Origin: Holophaga sp.
GTDB lineage: Bacteria; Acidobacteriota; Holophagae; Holophagales; Holophagaceae
Reading direction: 5' to 3'
DNA: 41,701 nucleotides
Assembly: GCA_031292735.1 (NCBI GenBank)
Contig: JARLGP010000293.1
Coordinates: 1 to 41,701, forward strand
Below, one piece after another: positions 31,099-41,701 of this stretch. Made by a program: the position numbers and the translations under genes. Positions within the stretch are counted from its first letter, which is position 1. Each line of letters begins with the position of its first letter. The notes under the pieces are model-generated. The model was not told the DNA's origin, did not search any database, and saw only the letters and a list, made by a program, of their open reading frames with translations.

Positions 31099-32229
31099 TC
31101 ACCCAGCGATGAAGGGAATGTAGTTCTCCCGGTCGATCTTCTGCCAGGGCGCGTCGGGATAGGTTGCCATCCAGCGGGCCGGGGCCTTGGCACGAGCCTT
31201 GGGGGAGAGCTTGAACTCGAAGGCCCGGAGACTTTCGCCGTCAACCTCCACGTAGTCCACCTCCGCGCCCGAACTCAGGCGCCAGAAACGGCCTTCCACG
31301 CCGGGTAGCTGCCGCTTGCGGCGCTCGGAGACCAGGAAGTTTTCCCAGAGCGCGCCCTTGTCCTGGCGGACCGAGAAGGGGCGGAAATCCGCGATGGCTG
31401 CGTTGCGCACGCCCAGGTCATGGAAATAGATTTTGCCGTTCCGGGTGACCTCGTTGCGCAAATTCCGACTGAACCCCTGCAGCCTGAAGATGATGAAAGC
31501 CTTCTCCAGCAGGTCCACGTAGCTGGCCACTGTGTCCTTGGACAGGCCCAGGGCGGTTCCCAACTCCGTGTTCGACACTTCAGAACCGACCTGATAGGCC
31601 AGCATGCGCAACAGATCCACCAACTTCCGGGGGTGGCGAAGTCCGCCCATTTCGAGCAGATCTTTGAAGAGGTAAGCCGCGTGCAATTCCCGCAGATAGG
31701 TCGCCCGGTCAGCATCACCCTCGTATGCCTGGACTTCGGGGTAAAGTCCGTAGACGAGGTCACGCTCGAGGCGCCGGTCCTGCTCGAAGGGATTCCTCGC
31801 GGCCAGGCACTCGCGGTAGGAGAAGGGATGGAGATGGAAGGACCAGGTGCGCCCCGTGAGGGATTCACGGGTCTTGGAGGCCAGGTCCAAGGCCGACGAA
31901 CCGGTCACGAGCATGCGGAGATCCGGGTGACCGTCGTGGAGAAGTTTCAGAGCCAGGCCTATGTCTGGAATGCGCTGGGCTTCATCCAAAAAAAGGAGAT
32001 CGTAGCCCGCCACCAGACCATTCAGGCGCGCGGTGTCCCGGGAGGCCAGAAGTTCGGAGACGACAGCATCATCCCCCGTGACTTCCAAGGCCTTGAACGG
32101 CAGTTCACCCAGCATTCGCCGGGCCAGGGTGGTCTTCCCCACCTGGCGTGCCCCGAAAAGCAGCACGACCTTTCCGCCTTCCTCCAGTCGCTGGCGCAGG
32201 GAGGGGTGAATTTCGCGGTCCAGGAACAT
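31099..32229 (-). CDS. AAA-family ATPase with DUF4143 C-terminal domain (second copy type)
   Basis: The 376-aa protein starts at the ATG at 32229 with AAGGA about six bases upstream; the longer open frame to 32265 has no ribosome site. Walker A is GARQVGKTT (26-34) and Walker B YDLLFLDEAQRIPD, followed by LRMLVTGSSALDLAS. The DUF4143 half has ELHAAYLFKDLLEMGGLRHP, a winged-helix segment (NTELGTALGLSKDTVASYVD), YFHDLGVRNAAIADF and the nuclease-like core FWRLSSGAEVDYVEV with LRAFEFKLSPKAR. It is clearly related to the ATPase at 7299-8468 but only distantly, so not a recent duplication. It is driven by a well-formed promoter with an operator-like repeat. Its function is unestablished. Confidence 0.88.
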   Translation of the reverse strand: MFLDREIHPSLRQRLEEGGKVVLLFGARQVGKTTLARRMLGELPFKALEVTGDDAVVSELLASRDTARLNGLVAGYDLLFLDEAQRIPDIGLALKLLHDGHPDLRMLVTGSSALDLASKTRESLTGRTWSFHLHPFSYRECLAARNPFEQDRRLERDLVYGLYPEVQAYEGDADRATYLRELHAAYLFKDLLEMGGLRHPRKLVDLLRMLAYQVGSEVSNTELGTALGLSKDTVASYVDLLEKAFIIFRLQGFSRNLRNEVTRNGKIYFHDLGVRNAAIADFRPFSVRQDKGALWENFLVSERRKRQLPGVEGRFWRLSSGAEVDYVEVDGESLRAFEFKLSPKARAKAPARWMATYPDAPWQKIDRENYIPFIAG

Positions 32230-32273
32230 GGTCCTTCCTTGAATTCGGCTAAATAAATCGCCCAATTAAGGCT

Positions 32274-32302
32274 ATTATGACGATCGTAATCGCCGATTTC
32301 AA
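32274..32302 (-). promoter_or_regulatory. Promoter of the second ATPase gene with overlapping inverted repeat
   Basis: On the minus strand TTGAAA (32297-32302) and CATAAT (32274-32279) are 17 bp apart. ATTATGA-CGA-TCGTAAT (32274-32290, one mismatch) forms a dyad that covers the -10 element, a position suited to repression. An imperfect direct repeat beginning GCCTT lies around it. Confidence 0.65.
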
Positions 32303-32505
32303 GGCAATTTCAAAAAGCCGGACCGGCAGGACGCCATCCAGTCCCGGGACGATGGTGCTCAAGAGGCCAACCCGACCATCGCCGCCCCCCGCCAGCGATC
32401 ATCACTTCCCCAAATTCAGCCACAAACGGTCTCTGACCCAACTCCTGGGGCGAGTGCTCGATCCGTTGATCGAACCATCCTGATTTCAGGTTTGCAGACC
32501 GGCTC
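32303..32505. other. Intergenic stretch between asnS and the second ATPase gene
   Basis: No gene is supported here. It holds TCGATC-CGTT-GATCGA, a perfect 6-4-6 inverted repeat at 32458-32473, and CCTGA-AA-TCAGG just after asnS on the minus strand. It also holds a GCCGG/CCGGC repeat next to five T (minus strand) at 32312-32327. The last has too small a loop to be a confident terminator of asnS. Confidence 0.4.
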
Positions 32506-33903
<1,398 letters not shown>

Positions 33904-33912
33904 GGTTCCAGT

Positions 33913-34140
33913 CTAACCGCCACTCACCGGCGGCATCAACGCCACCTCGTCGCCGTCCCGCAGCGGCGCGTCCCGCCCGGCGAAGGCCTGGTTGACGGCG
34001 AACAGGGCGTCCCCGGGCAGCCCGGCCAGCCGCGGATGGGCCAGCAGCGCGGCCAGGGTGGCGGGCTCGGGCAGGGGCAGCTCCAGGCGCTCGAAGCCCA
34101 GGCGCTCCCGGTAGCGGGCGAAGGCGCGCAGGACGATCAC
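33913..34140 (-). CDS. MoaD/ThiS-like ubiquitin-fold sulfur carrier
   Basis: The 75-aa protein starts at a GTG (34138-34140) overlapping the tamB stop (GTGA). It reads VIVLRAFARYRERLGFERLE, then FAVNQAFAGRDAPLRDGDEV, then ALMPPVSGG. The beta-grasp pattern and the C-terminal PPVSGG ending exactly at the stop are typical of MoaD. There the terminal glycine is adenylated and thiocarboxylated to donate sulfur, for molybdopterin in the best-known case. No moaE, moeB or other cofactor gene is nearby, so it may serve another sulfur-transfer pathway. It lies between tamB and asnS; the overlap implies coupled translation. Confidence 0.8.
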   Translation of the reverse strand: MIVLRAFARYRERLGFERLELPLPEPATLAALLAHPRLAGLPGDALFAVNQAFAGRDAPLRDGDEVALMPPVSGG

Positions 34141-37100
34141 CGGGGGCTCCAGGAATGGCGGATCTCGCCCGAGGGGTAGAGGCTGTTGGCGGTGCTCTGG
34201 CTGGCGCCCAGGCGGAACACGAAGTCGCCGAAGCGCCACTCCACCTGGCCGCTGATGGTGGTCACTTCACCGGTCTTGTCGTGGGTGAACACCAGGGGGG
34301 TGTGGTAGCCGAACAGGTTGACCGCCTTGCCCAGGGTGATGGTGGTTTCCGGGGTGCCGACGCCGGTGCGCAGCGCCACGCTCACCCGGTCCAGGTTCAG
34401 GGTCTTGCGCAGCTGCTCCTGGAAGTTGGCCAGGGCCAGCGAGGTGAGCAGGCCGGAGCTGGTGTTGGCCAGGCCGGTGTTCATGGCGGTCTGGGTGGAG
34501 GAGCTCGCGCCGCCCACCTGGCTCACCGCGGCCGGGTCGATGAGGATGGCGAAGATCTCGTCCTGGCGCAGGGAAGGGGTGGAGAACGCCTTGGCCTGCA
34601 GGGCGTCAATGGGCCCGGAGATATCCAGGCTCACCAGGTAGGGCGGGATGTCGATCTCGCCGCCGATGTTCAGGCTGGGGTTGAACACGCCCGGATTGGG
34701 AAATTCCACGGTGCCCCGCTCGATGACGACGTCCCCGGCCGGGAACAGGTTGGTCAGCCGGCCGCCGGGCAACAGTTCCATGCGGCCCTGGAGCCCGGGC
34801 TTGACCAGGTTGCCGCGGATCCAGAACTGGCCCTTGGGCCGTCCCTGCAGCTTCAGCAGGTTGGTGTCCAGGTCCCAGGGCTCGGCCAGATGCAGCTCCA
34901 GGTTCAGGTCGATGCGGGCCAGGGGGTCGGACGGGTCCACGGCGGAAAGGATGTTGCCGGGGCCCAGGGCGTTGGCCAGGATCAGGTCGGTCAGGTTGAT
35001 CTCGGTGTGGTACAGGGTCCGCTTGGCCCAGATGCTGCCGCTGAGCACCCCGCCGTCCTGGTCGCTGCCCTTGAGGTTGGCGTCCAGGCTGCCCAGCAGC
35101 TCGAAGCCATCGGGGATGTCACGCAGCTGGAAGTCCTCCAGGCTGGAGTGCACGTCGTACGAGGAGATCCCGCCCAGCCGCCAGGTCATCTGGCCCCAGG
35201 CGGTGAGCGCGCCCTGGGCCAGGGTTCCGCGCAGCGGGGCCGACTTCGGGATGATGATGTCCCGCCCCTTGAACTGCGCGGTGAAATCCAGGTCCTCGAT
35301 GCTCAGCGGATAGCTGTGCGCCACGGCCCGCCCGCCCTTGAGGGTCAGGGTGCCGCCCAGGGTGGTCTCCTGGAGGGTGCCGCCCAGGTTGAGGTCGAAG
35401 TGGGCGCTGCCCGCGGGGTGCAGGTCCGCCAGCAGGCTGTACTGGCCCGGCTGCACCACCCGGTCCAGGATGGTCTTCAGGTTGGCCAGGTCGCAGGAGC
35501 CGGCCAGCTGCAGGGCCAGCGGGGCGGTGCCGGAGAACGGGAACTGGCCTTGCAGGGCGATGCTGGTGGCGGGCGGGGTGGCGCCGCGGCCGCTTCCCGC
35601 GGTGCGGCCCTCCAGGCCCAGGGCGAGATGCATCCCGGCGGCGTTGCCGGACATCTGCCCGGGGTGGGACTGGGCCAGGTAGAACCCCTCGAACTGGCCG
35701 GTGAACCGGTCCAGCTGGCCTCGCCAGTCCAGGCCCGCGGGGGTCCAGTCGCCCTGGGCGTGGAACCGGAAGTGGGCGTCCTTGAGGAAGTCGTGGGTGA
35801 TCCGGGGGGCCAGCTGGACGGTGTCGGCGGAATCCTGGCCCAGCTCGATGGCCACGGTGCCGCGCAGCTGCTTGGGGCCCCGCTGCCGGGCCTCCAGGCT
35901 GAGCAGGCGCACCGGCTTTCCGGCCAGGCCCAGGTTCAGCTCCAGGTTCCCGCCGTGGAAGCTGGCGGAGCCTTCCAGCCCCTCCAGGGTCTGATCGCCC
36001 TGGGTCACCCGGCCCTGGGTGAGGGTGAGGGTTCCGGTGGGCACCTGGATGGGTCCCAGGGGCGCGGTGAACGGTCCTTCGAGATGGGTCTCCACCTGGC
36101 CCTGGATGCCGGGCCCCTGGAGCCCCAGGATGCGGGAATCCAGCGCGCCGCGCAGCGCCACCTGCCAGGTGGAGTGCTTGGTGTCCATGTCCATGGCGCC
36201 GGACAGGGCCAGGGGGCCGGTGGGCGCGCCCGCCGCGGAGCCCAGGTCGGCCACGCTGTCGGCCACCCGGACGTCGGTGGCGCGCAGGCGATCGCCGTCG
36301 ATGTCCATGCTGAAATCGGCCGAGGCCGCGGGAATGTGCAGGCCGTAAGCCTCGCCCTGTTCGGCCACGCACTGCCCTTCCATCATGATCCGGTCGAACG
36401 GGCCGTGCAGCCGGACCCAGCCGCTGCCGGTGCCGTCCAGGGGCAGGTCGCCCACGTCCGCCGCCCTGAGCCCTTCCCGCACCGGCAGGCGGTAGGCCTG
36501 GTAGCACATGTCGATCTGGTCCGCGCCCGGGGCCACCTTGGCCCAGGTGAGCCAGAAATCTCCGTAGCCCTGGCCGTCGCCCTTGTCCAGGACGATGTCG
36601 GTGACCCGCAGGACATCCCGGTCGATGCTCACCGCGGCCTTGAGCTGGTCGGCCCGGGCCCCGTGCCAGCGCGGGCCTTCGACCTCCAGCTGGCCGGCCA
36701 GCTGGAGCCCGCCGCGCGGATCCCAGCCGCACCGGGCCTGCACCCGGGTGTGGCCGGACATGTCCAGGGGGGTGCGCCGGCCGGCGTCATCGGTCATGCC
36801 GATGTCCCAGGCCTTGAGCATCCCGGCCACATCGGCGGCGTCGGTGACCACGGTGGCGTCGCCCTGGAGGGCTTGCAGCCCGCGCGGGCCCAGGGTGCCC
36901 GAGGCCTCGCCGTGGAGTTCCAGCTCGGCCAGGTCCAGGTCCACGGCGGGGGCCTGGAACTGTCCCTTGGCCAGATCCACCGCAAGGCCGCCCACCTTCT
37001 GGCCGTTCTGCAGGAACTGGCCGGTGCCGTGCAGGGTCACCTGGTCCAGGCTGGGCAGGGCCCACGGGGTCTTGGCCGGGCCCGCGGGCAGGCTGGCTTC

Positions 37101-38231
37101 CCCGCTGAAGCTGGCGGTGAGGTCCTTGAGGAAGCCGGCATGGGTGTAGCCGGCCACCGGGGCCAGGGGGATGGCGCTGGCGTTGGCCTTGAGCTGGTAG
37201 CCGGCCCTGGCGGTCCAGCTGCCGGAGGCGTCCAGCTTGGCGTCCGGGGAGATCCAGCCCAGGTGCTCCAGCTGGATCTCGGCGAAGGTGCCGTGCAGCG
37301 CCGCCTGGAGCCGGCCCGGGCGCAGGGGCACGCCCTTGGCCTGGAGCCCGCTGCCCTGGAGGCTTGCGCTCCAGGCGAGGCCGTCCAGGGGGCCGTTGGC
37401 CTTGGCCTGGAAATCCAGCAGGCCCGAGGCGGCGGCCGGCTGCTGCGGGCTGGCCAGGCGCTGGGCCTGGACCAGGTCCAGGTGGCCGTTGGCCTCCAGG
37501 TTCAGCTTCCGCTCCTGGAATTGGAACCCGCCCTTGAAGCCCAGCCGGTTGTCGCCCAGGCGCAGCTGGCCCTGGGACACCTCCAGCTTGTGCTCGGTGA
37601 CCTCGGCATCCACCGCCAGGTCGCCCCGGACCGTGCCGGGGCCCTGCGCCAGACTGATCCCGGGCACCCGCAGCTGCACCCGGAGCTCATTGGCGGCGCG
37701 GCCGCGGCCGTCCACGTGGAACTGGAAATCGCCCCGGGGCAGGCCCCAGGCCGGCTCCCGCACGTGGGCCTCGCCGTTGCGCAGCTCCAGCCGGTCCAGC
37801 CGGACCAGGGTCGGCTTCTGGCTGGGCGGGTGCGGCTTCAGCTTGATCCGGGCCAGGCGGGCCCGGTCCAGGTTCAGCACCGGATCCTGGAGCAGTACGG
37901 CGCGCAGGTGGGGCGTGTGGAGCAGGGAGGCCCATTCCAGGTCCACCTCCAGCAGGCTGGCCTGCAGCAGGTCGCCGCCCACGGCCAGCTTGTGCAGCAG
38001 GATGCGGCCCTGGAAGGGGTGGATCTCCAGCCGGTCCGCCTGCACCCCCAGGCCGCACTCCTCCCTGGAATAGTGGTCCAGCTTGCCGATCAGCCAGCGG
38101 TCCAGCTCCGGCCGCTGCACCGCCCAGATGGTGAGGCCGGCGAGCACCGCCCCCGAAGCGATCAGGTAGGTGGTGCGCCGGAACCAGCGGCGCGCCCAGA
38201 GGCCCGAAGGGGCTTCAGGGGCGGCCGGCAT
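34137..38231 (-). CDS. tamB: TamB/DUF490-type inner-membrane to outer-membrane bridging protein
   Basis: The 1364-aa protein has a single N-terminal membrane anchor (about 21-42, TTYLIASGAVLAGLTIWAV). A very long beta-rich periplasmic region with repeated AsmA/TamB-like amphipathic strands follows. It ends in the DUF490/TamB domain: GRPKGQFWIRGNLVKPGLQG, RGTVEFPNPGVFNPSLNIGG, IFAILIDPAAVSQVG, LNLDRVSVALRTGVG and VTTISGQVEWRFGDFVFRLG. TamB-like proteins are thought to move phospholipids between membranes and, with TamA, help assemble some outer-membrane proteins. The length is normal. No TamA/BamA gene is in the window. The ATG at 38231 overlaps the kinase stop (TGATG) and the stop overlaps moaD (GTGA). 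Confidence 0.9.
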   Translation of the reverse strand: MPAAPEAPSGLWARRWFRRTTYLIASGAVLAGLTIWAVQRPELDRWLIGKLDHYSREECGLGVQADRLEIHPFQGRILLHKLAVGGDLLQASLLEVDLEWASLLHTPHLRAVLLQDPVLNLDRARLARIKLKPHPPSQKPTLVRLDRLELRNGEAHVREPAWGLPRGDFQFHVDGRGRAANELRVQLRVPGISLAQGPGTVRGDLAVDAEVTEHKLEVSQGQLRLGDNRLGFKGGFQFQERKLNLEANGHLDLVQAQRLASPQQPAAASGLLDFQAKANGPLDGLAWSASLQGSGLQAKGVPLRPGRLQAALHGTFAEIQLEHLGWISPDAKLDASGSWTARAGYQLKANASAIPLAPVAGYTHAGFLKDLTASFSGEASLPAGPAKTPWALPSLDQVTLHGTGQFLQNGQKVGGLAVDLAKGQFQAPAVDLDLAELELHGEASGTLGPRGLQALQGDATVVTDAADVAGMLKAWDIGMTDDAGRRTPLDMSGHTRVQARCGWDPRGGLQLAGQLEVEGPRWHGARADQLKAAVSIDRDVLRVTDIVLDKGDGQGYGDFWLTWAKVAPGADQIDMCYQAYRLPVREGLRAADVGDLPLDGTGSGWVRLHGPFDRIMMEGQCVAEQGEAYGLHIPAASADFSMDIDGDRLRATDVRVADSVADLGSAAGAPTGPLALSGAMDMDTKHSTWQVALRGALDSRILGLQGPGIQGQVETHLEGPFTAPLGPIQVPTGTLTLTQGRVTQGDQTLEGLEGSASFHGGNLELNLGLAGKPVRLLSLEARQRGPKQLRGTVAIELGQDSADTVQLAPRITHDFLKDAHFRFHAQGDWTPAGLDWRGQLDRFTGQFEGFYLAQSHPGQMSGNAAGMHLALGLEGRTAGSGRGATPPATSIALQGQFPFSGTAPLALQLAGSCDLANLKTILDRVVQPGQYSLLADLHPAGSAHFDLNLGGTLQETTLGGTLTLKGGRAVAHSYPLSIEDLDFTAQFKGRDIIIPKSAPLRGTLAQGALTAWGQMTWRLGGISSYDVHSSLEDFQLRDIPDGFELLGSLDANLKGSDQDGGVLSGSIWAKRTLYHTEINLTDLILANALGPGNILSAVDPSDPLARIDLNLELHLAEPWDLDTNLLKLQGRPKGQFWIRGNLVKPGLQGRMELLPGGRLTNLFPAGDVVIERGTVEFPNPGVFNPSLNIGGEIDIPPYLVSLDISGPIDALQAKAFSTPSLRQDEIFAILIDPAAVSQVGGASSSTQTAMNTGLANTSSGLLTSLALANFQEQLRKTLNLDRVSVALRTGVGTPETTITLGKAVNLFGYHTPLVFTHDKTGEVTTISGQVEWRFGDFVFRLGASQSTANSLYPSGEIRHSWSPR

Positions 38232-39220
38232 CACTGGTTCTTTTCGCCGCAGGCGGGGCAGGTGATCGCCATGCGGGGCAGGGGCCGGTAGCAGAACCGG
38301 CAGAGCCGCTGCTGGGTGGGCGGCTGCTTGCGCTGCCCCTGGCCGGAGGTGTCGAACTGGCCGGCCAGGATGGCCGTGCCCACCGGCCGGGTTTCCCGGG
38401 TCATGCCCTCCTTGAGCGCCTGCAGGGCCTTGTAGAACTCCTGGGCGGACAGGTAGCGCTCACCCAGGTTGACCGCCAGCGCCTTCATCACCGCTTCGCT
38501 CAGCGCCCGCGGCACCGCGGCGTTGCGCAGGTGGGGCGGCACCACCGGGGTGCTCTGGAAGGACTGGGCGATCTTGATGGGGTCGGCGTCGTAGAAGGGC
38601 ACGGTGCCTGTGAGCATTTCATACATGGTGATGCCCAGGGACCAGAGGTCGCTCTGGAACACCGCCCGGCCGCGGAAGTGCTCCGGGGCCATGTACGGCG
38701 GCGAGCCGATCCGGGTGCGGGCGAAGCCGTCGCGCTGCATCTCCAGGAACCGGCTGGTGCCGAAATCGGTGACCTTGGCCACCCCTTCCCGGCTGATGAG
38801 GATGTTGGCCGGGCGCAGGTCCCGGTGGATCACCTGGTGGGCATGGGCGAAGCCGATGGCCGAGCACACGTCCATGCCGATCTCCAGGGTGCGGGCCGGG
38901 CTCAGGGCCCGTTCCCGGCGGATCAGCTTGTCCAGGCTTTCGCCGTCCACGTACTCCAGCACCATGAAGAAGGTGTCGTCCTTCTTCTCCACCGTGATCA
39001 GCTCGACGATGTTGGGGTGCTTGAGGGCCGCCATGATTCGCGGCTCCAGCAGCAGCCCCTGTTCATCCGACTGGTGGTGCGGCACTTTGAGCGCCACCTT
39101 GCGGTTGAGCAGCCGGTCCTGGGCCAGGTACACCGAGCCGAAGCCCCCTGCGCCGAGCCGGTCGATGATCTGATATTTCCCCAAGGTTTGATCTTTGGAA
39201 AGCACGGCATTCCTCACCAT
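38231..39220 (-). CDS. Hanks-type Ser/Thr protein kinase with C-terminal zinc ribbon
   Basis: The 329-aa protein has a complete kinase domain: glycine loop LGAGGFGSV (22-30), Lys45 in VALKV, Glu59, catalytic loop HRDLRPANIL (Asp134, Asn139), TDFG (Asp152) and YMAPE. The catalytic loop has Arg136 where Ser/Thr kinases normally have Lys (HRDLKP). After the kinase lobe a linker leads to CRFC ... CPAC (Cys307, 310, 321, 324), a zinc-ribbon tail. There is no membrane segment or PASTA/sensor domain, so it is cytoplasmic. The ATG at 39220 has AGGGA six bases before it; the frame open to 39298 has no kinase similarity. Its stop overlaps the tamB start, suggesting a joint role at the envelope. Substrates are unknown. 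Confidence 0.92.
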   Translation of the reverse strand: MVRNAVLSKDQTLGKYQIIDRLGAGGFGSVYLAQDRLLNRKVALKVPHHQSDEQGLLLEPRIMAALKHPNIVELITVEKKDDTFFMVLEYVDGESLDKLIRRERALSPARTLEIGMDVCSAIGFAHAHQVIHRDLRPANILISREGVAKVTDFGTSRFLEMQRDGFARTRIGSPPYMAPEHFRGRAVFQSDLWSLGITMYEMLTGTVPFYDADPIKIAQSFQSTPVVPPHLRNAAVPRALSEAVMKALAVNLGERYLSAQEFYKALQALKEGMTRETRPVGTAILAGQFDTSGQGQRKQPPTQQRLCRFCYRPLPRMAITCPACGEKNQ

Positions 39221-39505
39221 GAGCGTCCCTTGGAGCCACCCGGAAGTCAATGCCGTTATCCGGCCCGGGGCGATTCCTTGGGCTTCCCGTCCCCCCATCT
39301 TGCAGTTTGCAACAAGGCCGGATCAGAAGCTGTAGGCAGACCTGACGCCCGCGCCCACATGGGCGGTGCGGCCGACCAGGGGGCTCGGGCCCGCGTTCAG
39401 CCGAGAAATGCCTTGAGCGTCTTGGAATAACGCGGATGACAAATCCTGTTCGCATCCTGCGGATGCTCACAAATTCGCCGGTGGAACGAGCACTTTGGCC
39501 CGCGA
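39221..39505. other. rpoD-kinase intergenic region with a repeated rpoD 3' end
   Basis: No separate gene is supported. It contains the downstream copy of the rpoD 3' end (39388-39444), a GCATCC-TGC-GGATGC hairpin at 39452-39466 without a T-run, and TTGCA-GTT-TGCAA at 39300-39312. A promoter for the kinase operon could not be placed with confidence. Confidence 0.5.
39388..39444. repeat. Direct repeat, second copy of the rpoD 3' end
   Basis: This 57-bp stretch matches 39497-39553 with three mismatches, including a 41-base exact run (39398-39438). On the minus strand it still encodes [13 protein letters not shown] and a stop, preceded by Ile-Cys instead of Ile-Arg. It has no start of its own and looks like a remnant left by duplication or recombination. 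Confidence 0.9.
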
Positions 39506-41218
<1,713 letters not shown>

Positions 41219-41335
41219 CAAGACCTCAAAGAACCATGGGACCATAGGGTCCAAGGTGTTTTTTGCGCGTTGGGAACCGGAGCAGCCACTCCTGGGCAGA
41301 GGAAACCCATTATGACGGGCCACCCGGAACCACCC

Positions 41336-41363
41336 AGTATACAGGACCGAAATGCCCTGACAA
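41336..41363 (-). promoter_or_regulatory. Sigma-70-type promoter of rpoD
   Basis: On the minus strand TTGTCA (41358-41363) and TATACT (41336-41341) are 16 bp apart. Transcription would begin near 41329, giving a leader of about 110 nt that contains a small GGACC-CTAT-GGTCC dyad. Confidence 0.75.
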
Positions 41364-41404
41364 GGGGCACTTCACTATTAAGATGCGTCTTCGTGTCCAA
41401 ACGT

Positions 41405-41701
41405 TTACCGGGAAAAAGACTTTCGTCGCTGATCCATCATCTGACCACGAAGCTGCCTGCCCCGTCTCAAAAGATTTTCCAGGCTTTGCGCCAGCCGGTC
41501 CTGCATGGCGGGGTCCACCATGACTCCGGGATCCTGGAGCTGCCGGTTGAGGGCCTGTTTCTCCCGCTCCACGAAGCTCAGCTCCAGCTTCATGAGGATC
41601 TGGTCGGGCAGCAGTTCGGCTTCGTCCTTGACGGACCATTTGGCCTCCAGGTGGCGCAGTTGGGCCAGGGCCTCGGGTGGGATGTGGCTTTCATCACCGG
41701 C
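41405..41701 (-). CDS. dnaG: Probable DNA primase DnaG, C-terminal fragment
   Basis: The last 98 codons of a minus-strand gene enter from the window edge and end with TAA at 41405-41407. The sequence is helical and charged (ALAQLRHLEAKWSVKDEAEL, LPDQILMKLELSFVEREKQA, QDRLAQSLENLLRRGRQLRG). It resembles the C-terminal helicase-binding domain of DnaG, which is poorly conserved. The assignment rests mainly on the position directly upstream of rpoD, the common dnaG-rpoD order. The zinc finger and TOPRIM domains would lie outside the window. Confidence 0.6.
   Translation of the reverse strand, partial: AGDESHIPPEALAQLRHLEAKWSVKDEAELLPDQILMKLELSFVEREKQALNRQLQDPGVMVDPAMQDRLAQSLENLLRRGRQLRGQMMDQRRKSFSR

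Noticed and set aside
32312..32327. Intrinsic terminator for asnS
   Set aside because: The GCCGG/CCGGC arms leave a one-base loop, so a realistic stem would be only about three pairs before the T-run.
34155..38291. A 1378-codon open frame on the plus strand
   Set aside because: It is antisense to tamB, has the Gly/Gln/Ala/Leu/Val-rich composition of a GC-rich shadow frame, and shows no domain.
39452..39466. Intrinsic terminator for rpoD
   Set aside because: The 6-bp GCATCC/GGATGC stem has a three-base loop and no T-run on the minus strand.

Overview
This is a 41.7 kb GC-rich chromosomal window from a Gram-negative (diderm) bacterium. An outer membrane is implied by a TamB-like protein, an RND efflux system with its own outer-membrane channel, predicted beta-barrel proteins and several lipoproteins. 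GTG and TTG starts are common and coding density is high. The gene mix and protein style (RpoD, TPR proteins, DUF3187-like protein, short-form HisG with HisZ) suggest Acidobacteriota, perhaps Holophagae/Geothrix-like. That placement is inference from general resemblance, not a phylogenetic result. No rRNA, CRISPR array, transposase or phage gene was seen.

Layout. 1-8.5 kb is mostly minus strand: a broken GNAT acetyltransferase at the window edge, mutY, a lipoprotein, tRNA-Leu(GAG) with a textbook terminator directly behind secG, a TPR protein and ruvA. purD (plus) then faces an AAA/DUF4143 ATPase whose upstream region carries a perfect 19-bp-arm inverted repeat. 8.6-16.7 kb is one tightly packed histidine operon, hisD-[hisC::HAD]-hisB-hisH-hisA-hisF-hisIE-hisZ-hisG, with most junctions overlapping. 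The aminotransferase is fused to a HAD phosphatase-like domain, the best candidate in the window for histidinol-phosphate phosphatase, a step not otherwise encoded here.

16.7-31 kb is accessory and regulatory: a small lipoprotein, an unknown 100-aa protein, a TetR regulator divergent from a cupin gene with a promoter and palindromic operator between them, a PMT/ArnT-type membrane glycosyltransferase, and a TetR-MFP-RND-OMF efflux operon. Two envelope proteins follow, driven by a promoter with an inverted repeat between -35 and -10, and then a LysR/EamA exporter divergent pair. 31-32.5 kb holds a second AAA/DUF4143 ATPase with its own promoter and operator-like repeat.

32.5-41.7 kb is minus strand. 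Reading in the direction of transcription it holds the dnaG 3' end, rpoD with its own promoter, a repeated rpoD 3' end, then an apparent operon of Ser/Thr kinase with zinc ribbon, tamB, a MoaD-like sulfur carrier and asnS. This last grouping (kinase, envelope lipid/protein transport, sulfur carrier, tRNA synthetase) is functionally unexplained.
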